From: an uncultured Flavobacteriales bacterium
Lineage (GTDB): Bacteria > Bacteroidota > Bacteroidia > Flavobacteriales_D > Sanyastnellaceae
DNA: 64,000 bases
Direction: 5' to 3'
NCBI GenBank assembly: GCA_937974555.1
Contig: CALJKR010000074.1
Coordinates: 56,847-120,846 of the forward strand
Shown here: one piece after another, positions 51,441 through 59,600 of the stretch
Layout of the letters: every line of letters starts with the position of its first letter
Numbering within the stretch: position 1 is the first letter of the stretch
The notes under the pieces: model-generated
The model's input: the letters and a program-made list of their open reading frames with translations, nothing else
What the model was told of the DNA's origin: nothing
Databases searched by the model: none
Position numbers and translations under genes: made by a program

Positions 51441-51448
51441 TACTTTTG
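51419..51448 (+). promoter_or_regulatory. promoter of single-LTD T9SS protein
   Basis: TTG (51419-51421), 19-base spacer, TACTTTTG (51441-51448): a full consensus match with the -33 element inside the preceding coding sequence and the -7 box directly after its stop. ATG 51461 is 12 bases further. Confidence 0.78.
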
Positions 51449-51460
51449 AAAAAAATATAT

Positions 51461-52300
51461 ATGAGGAGAATTTTATTTTCGTTTTTAATGTTTGCCGCTG
51501 CAGGCGCGCAAGCCCAAGGTGTTTTGATTAATGAGGTTGACGCTGACCAAATGGGTTCGGACACCTTGGAATTTGTCGAATTGGTAGGAGCGCCCAACAC
51601 CTCTTTGGATGGTTACATTTTGGTATTGTTCAATGGAGGTGATGCCAATAATGCTTCGTATAGAACGGTGGATCTAACGGGACAGGTAATTCCAGCTTCT
51701 GGATTTTTTGTCATTGGATCTCCTTACGTAGCCAATGTCAATATCAATTTTGACGTAAACAACAATGCCATTCAAAATGGAGCAGATGCGATTGCATTGT
51801 ATCAAGCGGCAGCAGTAGATTTCCCCAATGGCACAGCCCCCACGCTAACCGGTTTGGTGGATGCCTTGGTGTATGGAACTGCCGATGCAGAAGATGTAGA
51901 ATTAATGGCATTGTTTGGTCCGGGTCAAGTTCAGGTGGATGAAGGCGCGGCCAATAACACAGAGTCGATGTCCAGAGTACCAGATGGTGGAGCTGCCAAC
52001 ACTTTTGCCTTGTTTGTAGCACAAGCGCCCACCCCGGGGTCAACCAATGGAGGAACGGTTGGAATTGCAGCCGATGAAAAGCTGAATTGGAGTTGCACTT
52101 CATTATTGGACGGTAAATTTTGGATTTCTTCCAGCGCGGGTTTGGGAACCATTCAAGTGTGGTCTTTGTCAGGGTCATTGATTCAGCAATACGCCAACAC
52201 CATTGCTCAAACCATGTTAATTGATCTATCTGATTGCGCCAAGGGCATGTATGTGGTGTCTTCTACAGCGGTGAAGTCAACTTTGAAAGTGGTACGATAA
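51461..52300 (+). CDS. T9SS protein with one lamin-tail-like (LTD) domain
   Basis: 279 residues from ATG 51461 (MRRILFSFLMFAAAGAQA is the signal peptide). Residues 20-200 form one LTD-like beta-sandwich: VLINEVDAD, DTLEFVEL, SLDGYILVLFNGG, NGADAIALYQ, DALVYGT, SRVPDGG and TPGSTN. The last ~75 residues resemble a type A sorting domain (QVWSLSGSLIQQY, CAKGMYVV) but lack YPNP, so export by the type IX system is likely though less certain. It is a short paralogue of the next gene, which has three copies of the same domain. LTD modules occur in bacterial surface and extracellular nuclease-associated proteins; no enzymatic domain is present here. Confidence 0.85.
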   Translation: MRRILFSFLMFAAAGAQAQGVLINEVDADQMGSDTLEFVELVGAPNTSLDGYILVLFNGGDANNASYRTVDLTGQVIPASGFFVIGSPYVANVNINFDVNNNAIQNGADAIALYQAAAVDFPNGTAPTLTGLVDALVYGTADAEDVELMALFGPGQVQVDEGAANNTESMSRVPDGGAANTFALFVAQAPTPGSTNGGTVGIAADEKLNWSCTSLLDGKFWISSSAGLGTIQVWSLSGSLIQQYANTIAQTMLIDLSDCAKGMYVVSSTAVKSTLKVVR

Positions 52301-52320
52301 TCCAGAGATAAATGATAAAA

Positions 52321-52346
52321 AAAGGAGCCCAAGGCTCCTTTTTTTT
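52321..52346 (+). terminator. Rho-independent terminator of single-LTD gene
   Basis: AAAGGAGCC and GGCTCCTTT pair around CAA, followed by T to 52346, 20 bases after the stop. Confidence 0.9.
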
Positions 52347-52411
52347 GCTTGGCCTCAACCTTTTTTAATTTTTCGTCGTCTAAAAACCGAAACCTAAAAC
52401 CAAAATTATTA

Positions 52412-55400
52412 ATGAAAAGGATTTTGACCTTTACGGCATTGATTTGGGCATTTTTAGCGCAAGCTCAAAATGGCATCATTATCAATGAAATCAATGCTGA
52501 CAACCCCGGGGGACCGGATACGCGTGAGTTTATCGAACTTTTTGGCCAGCCCTATGCTTCTTTGGATAGCTTGGTGCTTGTCTTCTTTGATGGAGCAAAT
52601 GGAGTGAGCTACAATGCCATTGATTTGGACGGCTATGCTTGTGATAACCAGGGATTTTTTGTAGCGGGTAACGCTCTTGCCGTGAATGTAGATCTGGTTT
52701 TTACCAACGGTATTTTTCAGAACGGTGGAGATGCTATTGCGCTTTACTCGGCTGATGCGGCTGATTTCCCCGCTGGCACCGCACCTACTGGAGTCAACCT
52801 TGTGGATGCGCAAGTGTATGGAACCAATGATGCAGCGGCAACCAATTTAATCACTGGGTTGACTTTGGATGTCTTATATCCCGGATACACGCAATTTGAT
52901 GAAACCGCGCAAACCACTGGAACGGATCTAACGCAATCACGCATTCCCGATGGTGGAACGGCTTTCAATTTGGGCGCTTATGTTTTACAAACGCTAACAC
53001 CCGGAACTTGGAATCAACCCCCATGCGTAGGCGGGGCGATTTCGTCAATTTCGACGCTTTCTTTCTGCAACAATGTAAGTTCCGTTGTTGAATTGACCAC
53101 AACCAGCACAGTGGGACAATACTTGTTTATTGTTTCGGATGCCAACAACATTATCGTAGGAACAACCTCAAATGCATTTGATTTTAATGGATTGCCCATT
53201 GGAACTTATTCTATCAAAGGATTTGCTTATTCCGGTACTTTGGATTCCAATTCCATAGCCATCGGAAGTCCAGCCAATGGTGCCATGGCCAACCCTTGCT
53301 TTAGTTACTCTACCAATGCATTGACAGTAAGTATCAACCAATGTTCAGGTTGCAATGGTGCTACAGTAACTGTAAATGGCTCGCTATCGTCTGCGATGGT
53401 TGTTGTCAATGGCGTTTCTGATTATTTGAGTTTTGGAAATTCAAGCACTTCTTCAACGGCCAATTATGCCTATTACTTGGTTGACAATGCGGGACAAATT
53501 GTTTCAGCAGTTGATGCCAACTATGATTTCAATGCACTGGCTGTAGGTACTTATTCCATTTATGGTTTTTCATATGAAGGTGAGGTAATCAACAATGGCG
53601 ATATTCAGACTTTATCTGCAACAACATGTAGTCAACTTTCATCGAACATGGTTACCCTAACCGTGATTCAAATCAACAGTGTGGTTATCAATGAGATCAA
53701 TGCAGACAACCCAGGTGGAGCGGATACTGCTGAATTCATTGAGTTGTATGGTGCACCCAACGCATCATTGAATGGTTTGACTGTTGTTTTTTATGATGGT
53801 GCAACTGGAAGCAGTTATGCAGCCTATGATTTGGATGGTTATTCAACCAATAACTTCGGATTCTTTGTAATGGGAAATGCCAATGCGGCCAATGTGAATT
53901 TGGTTTTCACCAATGGATCATTCCAAAATGGAGCTGATGCTGTGGCAGTTTATGTGGGTAATGCAACTGATTTTCCCAACGGAACTTTACCTACGGCCAA
54001 CAACCTGATGGATGCTCAAGTATATGGTACCAATGATGCGGCTGCAACCAATTTGATTACTGGCTTGACATTGAATTTGTTGTATCCTGGTTACACCCAA
54101 TTTGACGAAACGGCTCAAACGACTGGAACGGATCTCACCCAATCACGCATCCCCGACGGAGGAGCTCCGTTTAACTTGGGTGCTTATGTATTGCAGACTT
54201 TAACTCCGGGAACTTGGAATCAACCTCCTTGTAATGCTGGAGCATTGGCTTGGAGCGACAGTACTACCGTTTGGACAAGCTGTGATTTTGAATTGGGATC
54301 TACATCTTGGTATACAAGCAACGCGACAGGGAATAATTTGTACATTGTAACAGATGCCAACGGTTTGATTTTGGATACCACCAGCGCTGCCACTTATAAT
54401 TTCAGCGGTTGGGTGGCAGGAAATTATCAAGTACATGCAATGGCCTATACAGGTAACATCGTTGCGGGTTCTGCGAATATTGGAAACAATTACAATACTG
54501 TATCGGCGGACATTTGTTCGGAACATGCAACTGCATTTTTAAGCTTGGTTGTAAACCTTTGTTCGGGTTGCTCTGCTGGAGTGTTGAATAGCGATATGGG
54601 AACCCAAGTTACAGTAGCTGTAGACGGCATTGCAGATGTAATTAACTTAACCAATACCTCAACTTCTTTGACGGATACTTACGTTTATGCTTTGACTGAT
54701 ACAGCATCTAACTTCATCCAATGGATTGATGCTAACTTTGATTTCAATACTTTGGCGAATGGCAGTTATTTGATTTACGGATTGTCATACGAAGGGGCTT
54801 TGACCTCACCTGCTATGGGTGCGCCGATCAGCACCGTAAGCGCCACCAATTGCAGTGCTTGGACCAGTTCACCCATCGCGCTTTCGGTAATAACAATCAA
54901 CACGATTGTGATCAATGAATTGAATGCGGACAATCCAGGTGGACCGGATACTGCGGAGTTTATTGAGTTTTACGGGGAGTCTAACGTGACTTTGGATGGC
55001 TTGACCGTGGTTTTATTTGATGGTACCAGTGGTTTGAGCTATGCTGCCTATGATTTGGATGGTTACACCACGGATTCCAATGGTTTTTTCATGATTGGAA
55101 ATGCAGGTGTGGTTTCGTCAGACATTGTAATCAACAATGCGACGATTCAAAATGGTGCGGATGCGGTAGCCATTTACATTGGAAATGCTTCTGATTTTCC
55201 AAATGGAACAGCGCCAACGCCCAATAATTTAATGGATGCCATGGTGTATGGAACTGCGGATCCAACAGCAACCAACTTAATCACCGGAATGGGATTGGAT
55301 GTGATGATTCCAGGTTATGTTCAATTTGATGAAACCTTTCAACAAGCTGGAATCGATCTAACACAATCTCGTGTTCCCGATGGTGGACCTGCTTTTATCA

Positions 55401-56341
55401 ATACCAATGTGGTATTACAGGAATTAACCCCCAACACTTACAACATCGTGGTTTTGGGTTGTATGGATTCAACGGCTTGTAATTTCAACCCACAAGCTAC
55501 CGTTAATGACAATTCATGCGGCTTCCCAGGAAGTACTTGCGATGATGGAAATGTGAATTCAATCAATGATACCTATAACGTGGATTGTGTTTGTGCCGGC
55601 GTAGTACCCAACTTTGGTTGCATGGATCCTTTGGCTTGTAATTTCAATGTTTTGGCCAATGTGGATAATGGTACTTGTGTTTATCCTGGTGGAGGTTGTG
55701 ATGATGGGGATAGCACCACTACAGTGGATATCATTGACAACAATTGCTTGTGCAATGGAATGCCATTGATGATTTACGGATGCACAGATTCAACGGCTTG
55801 TAATTACAATGCGGTGGCCAATACGGACGATGGAACATGTATTGTTCCTGGATCAAGTTGCGATGATGCAAATCCTTTGACCTTCAATGATGTAATCACT
55901 CTAGATTGTTCATGTATCGGAACAACAACTGTATACGGCTGTACAGATATGCAGGCATGTAATTACGATGCCAACGCCAATTCAGATGACGGCTCATGTA
56001 TGTTTGTTGGGATGGTCTGCGATGATGGTGATTCAACAACCATCGATGATGTGGTAACCGTGGATTGTCTATGTTTGGGAACTACCGTGGGTGTTGCAGA
56101 AACAATGGCTTCAAAATGGAATTTGTACCCCAATCCAGCCAATGACCAATTTACCTTGACCACGGATGTGAACATGGAGTCAATTCATGTTGTAGATATG
56201 ATGGGCAAGACGGTGTTCCAGCATAACAATATCCAATCATCTATCTACGTGGTGAATACAACCACTTGGGAAACGGGATTGTACTATGTGACTATTACCA
56301 ACCGAAATGGAAGAATCTCCAAATCGGTGATCATTGAATAG
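52412..56341 (+). CDS. large T9SS protein with three LTD domains and four Cys repeats
   Basis: 1309 residues from ATG 52412; the frame runs back to 52349 but MKRILTFTALIWAFLAQA is the signal peptide. Three LTD-like domains start near residues 22, 424 and 832 (each opens VINEINADNPGG or nearly so), separated by Ig-like pairs with CSGC motifs. Four cysteine repeats follow (residues about 1016-1227), each opening GC-x-D-xx-ACN-[FY]-[ND] and holding CDDG-like acidic runs that could bind calcium. The end is a type A sorting domain (WNLYPNPANDQFTL, GLYYVTI). It is probably a long, rod-like surface adhesin exported by the type IX system. Tandem growth from the neighbouring single-LTD gene is likely. 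Confidence 0.9.
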   Translation: MKRILTFTALIWAFLAQAQNGIIINEINADNPGGPDTREFIELFGQPYASLDSLVLVFFDGANGVSYNAIDLDGYACDNQGFFVAGNALAVNVDLVFTNGIFQNGGDAIALYSADAADFPAGTAPTGVNLVDAQVYGTNDAAATNLITGLTLDVLYPGYTQFDETAQTTGTDLTQSRIPDGGTAFNLGAYVLQTLTPGTWNQPPCVGGAISSISTLSFCNNVSSVVELTTTSTVGQYLFIVSDANNIIVGTTSNAFDFNGLPIGTYSIKGFAYSGTLDSNSIAIGSPANGAMANPCFSYSTNALTVSINQCSGCNGATVTVNGSLSSAMVVVNGVSDYLSFGNSSTSSTANYAYYLVDNAGQIVSAVDANYDFNALAVGTYSIYGFSYEGEVINNGDIQTLSATTCSQLSSNMVTLTVIQINSVVINEINADNPGGADTAEFIELYGAPNASLNGLTVVFYDGATGSSYAAYDLDGYSTNNFGFFVMGNANAANVNLVFTNGSFQNGADAVAVYVGNATDFPNGTLPTANNLMDAQVYGTNDAAATNLITGLTLNLLYPGYTQFDETAQTTGTDLTQSRIPDGGAPFNLGAYVLQTLTPGTWNQPPCNAGALAWSDSTTVWTSCDFELGSTSWYTSNATGNNLYIVTDANGLILDTTSAATYNFSGWVAGNYQVHAMAYTGNIVAGSANIGNNYNTVSADICSEHATAFLSLVVNLCSGCSAGVLNSDMGTQVTVAVDGIADVINLTNTSTSLTDTYVYALTDTASNFIQWIDANFDFNTLANGSYLIYGLSYEGALTSPAMGAPISTVSATNCSAWTSSPIALSVITINTIVINELNADNPGGPDTAEFIEFYGESNVTLDGLTVVLFDGTSGLSYAAYDLDGYTTDSNGFFMIGNAGVVSSDIVINNATIQNGADAVAIYIGNASDFPNGTAPTPNNLMDAMVYGTADPTATNLITGMGLDVMIPGYVQFDETFQQAGIDLTQSRVPDGGPAFINTNVVLQELTPNTYNIVVLGCMDSTACNFNPQATVNDNSCGFPGSTCDDGNVNSINDTYNVDCVCAGVVPNFGCMDPLACNFNVLANVDNGTCVYPGGGCDDGDSTTTVDIIDNNCLCNGMPLMIYGCTDSTACNYNAVANTDDGTCIVPGSSCDDANPLTFNDVITLDCSCIGTTTVYGCTDMQACNYDANANSDDGSCMFVGMVCDDGDSTTIDDVVTVDCLCLGTTVGVAETMASKWNLYPNPANDQFTLTTDVNMESIHVVDMMGKTVFQHNNIQSSIYVVNTTTWETGLYYVTITNRNGRISKSVIIE
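52475..55443 (+). repeat. three in-gene LTD repeat units
   Basis: Units at 52475-53026, 53681-54232 and 54905-55443, with periods of 1206 and 1224 bases. Units 1 and 2 are both 552 bases and nearly identical in protein over their last 75 residues, while the DNA differs at many third positions, so they were duplicated long ago and are held by selection rather than by recent copying. Unit 3 is more diverged. Confidence 0.85.
55457..56092 (+). repeat. four tandem cysteine repeats
   Basis: Repeats start at 55457, 55616, 55778 and 55937 (periods 159, 162 and 159 bases, about 53 residues). Each has six cysteines, of the form GCxDxxACN, then C, CDD and a CxC pair, with Asp-rich turns. Confidence 0.88.
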
Positions 56342-56360
56342 TGTGTGTGTTTAATTAATG

Positions 56361-56389
56361 AAAAGCCCCGTGAAAACGGGGCTTTTTTA
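56361..56389 (+). terminator. bidirectional terminator between LTD gene and lptB
   Basis: AAAAGCCCCGT and ACGGGGCTTTT pair around GAAA with T on the + side and A on the other, so it can stop the converging transcripts of the LTD protein and lptB. It overlaps the lptB stop. Confidence 0.9.
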
Positions 56390-57115
56390 TTTTCGTCTTA
56401 ATTCGAAATTCTGACCCAAGTACACTCGGCGAACTTGTTCATCTGCAGCCAGCTCTTCTGCCGTGCCTGACTTTAAGATCTTTCCGTCATAGAGCAAATA
56501 AGCTCGATCGGTAATAGACAAAGTCTCTTGAACATTGTGGTCCGTGATCAGTATACCAATATTTTTGGTTTTTAATTGCTCAACGATTCGCTGAATGTCC
56601 TCAACGGCAATGGGATCCACACCAGCAAAGGGTTCGTCCAACAAAATAAAATTGGGGCTGGTGGCCAAGGCACGGGCAATTTCGGTTCGTCTTCTCTCTC
56701 CGCCTGATAAATGGCTTCCAATATATTTTCTTCGGTGTGTCAGTCCAAACTCTTCAAGCAAAGAATCCAATTTGTCCTTTTGCTCAGCAGGGGTGAGGGT
56801 GGTCAATTCTAAAACGGCTTTGATGTTATCTTCAACCGACAGAGTTCTAAATACCGAGGCCTCCTGTGGAAGATAGCCAACCCCCAGTTGAGCGCGCTTG
56901 TACATGGGTTCATGGGTAATGATTTTACCATCCAATTGGATGCTTCCTTCATCTGGGATAACCAACCCAACAACCATATAAAAGCTGGTGGTTTTTCCGG
57001 CACCATTGGGCCCCAATAAACCCACAATCTCTCCTTGATTGACATCAAAGGATACACCATTGACGACGGTTCTTGCGCCGTATTTCTTGACAATATTGTG
57101 GGCAGATAATTTCAC
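56387..57115 (-). CDS. lptB: LPS export ABC transporter ATP-binding protein
   Basis: 242 residues, the size of LptB. Walker A GPNGAGKT (35-42), Q-loop region YLPQEASVF, signature LSGGERRR (136-143), Walker B FILLDE with Asp160 and Glu161, and the closing DHNVQETLSITDRAYLLYDGKI. The YLPQEASVFRTLSVEDNI stretch is specific to LptB rather than to the LivF/LivG relatives. With LptF/G it powers LPS extraction from the inner membrane. It is the last gene of the dsbD-DUF5686-lptB run, 10 bases after DUF5686. Confidence 0.95.
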   Translation of the reverse strand: MKLSAHNIVKKYGARTVVNGVSFDVNQGEIVGLLGPNGAGKTTSFYMVVGLVIPDEGSIQLDGKIITHEPMYKRAQLGVGYLPQEASVFRTLSVEDNIKAVLELTTLTPAEQKDKLDSLLEEFGLTHRRKYIGSHLSGGERRRTEIARALATSPNFILLDEPFAGVDPIAVEDIQRIVEQLKTKNIGILITDHNVQETLSITDRAYLLYDGKILKSGTAEELAADEQVRRVYLGQNFELRRK

Positions 57116-57125
57116 ATTGATGGGA

Positions 57126-59600
57126 TTAAAAGTTGAATTGTACTTTGGCTCTCAGACCATATCTGAAAATATCAGGATGGTCCAAATAACTCAAGCGGTA
57201 AACCATGTCTACTCGGAGCACTTTAAAAATATTTTCTATTCCAACGGCCGCTTCAAAATACGGTTTGGTTAAAGTGTAAACATCCACTTCAGGATCGTCG
57301 TCCCAATTGCGATTTAAGAAGGCATCATTGCGACGATCATAACCACCCACTACGCCTTTCATAGAGGCTACCTCGCGCCATTTTAATCTTCTCAACAAAG
57401 GAACCTTATTGAGAAAAAGACCTTCAGCATGGTAGGTTGCCCATAGATTTACCCAACGATCACTAACAAATTCAAAATAGTTCATGGTGTTGTAAGAGGA
57501 TTCATCATAAAAGAAAGTTTCATTTCCTTGATGCATCATCAACAATGGAAAAGGCAACTGGCCATAAATTTTACCTGCTTGAGATTTGATATTCAAATAT
57601 CCAAATGGTCCAAATTTCCAGGTGTCGGTTAATCCAATGGTCGCTTTTTTGTAGTTGTATTCAGCACCCATAAATCCTGAAACGCTCTGGGTGTATGTCG
57701 CCTCAAAGACAGGCCAATTGGAGCCAACGCTTATTCGCTCAAAGTCGCCATAAATAAATTTTTCTTTGTAGGCAAAGCGAACACCCAATGTTACTTCTGC
57801 ACTGGTAATCTGATGGACAGATTTTCCTGTTGTTGGATTTTGAAAGCGATAGAAATTTCCAATGGGTTGAAGTTGTCTGTGTTTGAAACTGATTTTGTTG
57901 GATATGCCATATACCCATTCTTTTTCAATGAAGGTAGAGTATTCAGTGACAAGGATCAATTTGTTGGCGGGGTTTCTTCTAAAAACAGAGGTTAAAACGT
58001 TATCTGTTCTGAGCTGCCCAGTACTTTGTCCTATTTGCTCGACATCTTTTTTGGCGTGAACATCAATGGCAAACCGAGGATTCTTAATAGGGACCCATAA
58101 AAATCCGCCACCATATTTCCACTTGTTATCCAAAAGTCCGTAAGCGGTGTAACCATCGATCATGATTTTCTTTGAAAAGGCATTGCTGGTCCTTCCCCCG
58201 ATTCTCAGACGATTGCCCTCTATTGGATTGTAGCTGTATGTGGTGTAATATGGACCGTATTCAAACTTGCCTATTACCTTATATCCCGCAATAAATAAGT
58301 TGATGATGTCAACGACGGTATTGAACTGGGGAATGCTCTGCAGAGTGTCCACCATGGAGTAGATTTGCTTCTCCGTTTTACTCAATTCCAAGTGTCGGTG
58401 TTCGTCCCAAAAGGCTTCGTCTTTTTTGGAGGCTCCTTCTTCTATCACGACATCACTGAATCCTTTGAAAAACTCCATGGGTCGGGGTTGGTTCACAATG
58501 AAATGTTTGTACGAAGATTTTTTTCGACCATACATACCCATCTTTTTGTCAGAGAGATTGAAATCAACAATCAATTCATCGCCGGTCATCATCCAAACTT
58601 CTTTTTCCACTTCTGCAAAATGTTGAATGACTTTGAAGTGCTTGATCCAGTTGATATTGGCTGATTCGGTAATCGCCGCTTCAACCTTTTTAATGGCATA
58701 CGTGGTGTCGTTGATCCACAAAGTTCCCTCAAAAAGCAACTCCTGTCTGCGCTTGGGTTCAAACTTTACCTGAAAACAATATTTGCCATCAATAACAACT
58801 GTGTCTTGAATTTGATAGTCATAAAACCCAAGACAATAGGCGGCTACAGGACTGGTGAAACTCTTGTCAAAGGCATTGAGATCGTTTTGGTAGATGTTGA
58901 AGTTTTGGTACATATCACCCAAAAATTGGTTGATACTTTCGTTTTCTACTCCGCTTACTTTGGCGGCCTTGATGATCTCTTTGCTGATTTTGGGTTCTCT
59001 GCGGTAATAGAAATTGGACAGCGATTCCGTCATGAAAATGGGCAAGTAGTTTTTCTCTGCAGTGGTATCGATTTGGTCAAAAATAAATTCTACCGAGCGC
59101 AAAATCTTCTTATCGGCCAGTTCGTCTTTGATGTTATTTAAATCAAATTCCACCTTGTTGTATGCCTCGTATTCATATGCATCCAATTTGTCCTTGTTGT
59201 TGATTTTCTTGTTGTCCAATACTTTTTTAATCAGCGCAATCGCTGGATCCTCAGCGTCGGCGCTAATGACCAATTCCTCCATGGACCCACTTGGAATCAT
59301 TTCAATCAGAAGTTCTTGGGATTTTCCTTGCAATATTTTTTTCTTGAAAGGTTTGTATCCCACCATAACACAGACCAAGGTGTCAGAGCTGTAGTAAGTG
59401 TCCAACAAAAACTTACCGTCCACATCAGCAGTGGTACCGGTTTTGGTTCCTAAAAAATAAACGGGAACAAAGGGAATGGTTTGTTTGGTCGATTGGTCAA
59501 TCACTTGACCACGAACGACCGTCTTTTGGGCATGGATGGGACTCCCCATGCACATAAAGATGAGACCAATTAAAAGGAGGTGGTGGAGTTTTAATTTCAT
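57126..59600 (-). CDS. DUF5686 outer-membrane protein with carboxypeptidase-like domain
   Basis: 824 residues from ATG 59600, which overlaps the dsbD stop as ATGA. Signal peptide MKLKLHHLLLIGLIFMCMGSPIHA; carboxypeptidase-like beta-sandwich at about 26-110 (VVRGQVIDQSTKQTIPFVPV, MVGYKPF); then the DUF5686 region, with an alpha/beta part (DPAIALIKKVLDNKKINN) and a long barrel-like C-terminus ending in an aromatic strand (LRAKVQFNF). This resembles surface-antigen (Omp85-like) or FadL-sized outer-membrane barrels known only from Bacteroidota; the function is unassigned. Neighbouring lptB and dsbD suggest work in outer-membrane assembly or oxidation. Confidence 0.88.
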   Translation of the reverse strand: MKLKLHHLLLIGLIFMCMGSPIHAQKTVVRGQVIDQSTKQTIPFVPVYFLGTKTGTTADVDGKFLLDTYYSSDTLVCVMVGYKPFKKKILQGKSQELLIEMIPSGSMEELVISADAEDPAIALIKKVLDNKKINNKDKLDAYEYEAYNKVEFDLNNIKDELADKKILRSVEFIFDQIDTTAEKNYLPIFMTESLSNFYYRREPKISKEIIKAAKVSGVENESINQFLGDMYQNFNIYQNDLNAFDKSFTSPVAAYCLGFYDYQIQDTVVIDGKYCFQVKFEPKRRQELLFEGTLWINDTTYAIKKVEAAITESANINWIKHFKVIQHFAEVEKEVWMMTGDELIVDFNLSDKKMGMYGRKKSSYKHFIVNQPRPMEFFKGFSDVVIEEGASKKDEAFWDEHRHLELSKTEKQIYSMVDTLQSIPQFNTVVDIINLFIAGYKVIGKFEYGPYYTTYSYNPIEGNRLRIGGRTSNAFSKKIMIDGYTAYGLLDNKWKYGGGFLWVPIKNPRFAIDVHAKKDVEQIGQSTGQLRTDNVLTSVFRRNPANKLILVTEYSTFIEKEWVYGISNKISFKHRQLQPIGNFYRFQNPTTGKSVHQITSAEVTLGVRFAYKEKFIYGDFERISVGSNWPVFEATYTQSVSGFMGAEYNYKKATIGLTDTWKFGPFGYLNIKSQAGKIYGQLPFPLLMMHQGNETFFYDESSYNTMNYFEFVSDRWVNLWATYHAEGLFLNKVPLLRRLKWREVASMKGVVGGYDRRNDAFLNRNWDDDPEVDVYTLTKPYFEAAVGIENIFKVLRVDMVYRLSYLDHPDIFRYGLRAKVQFNF

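Noticed and set aside
52475..56092. Possible CRISPR or tandem DNA repeat array
   Set aside because: The repeats are long in-frame protein modules with synonymous differences; there are no short identical repeats with unique spacers anywhere in the window.
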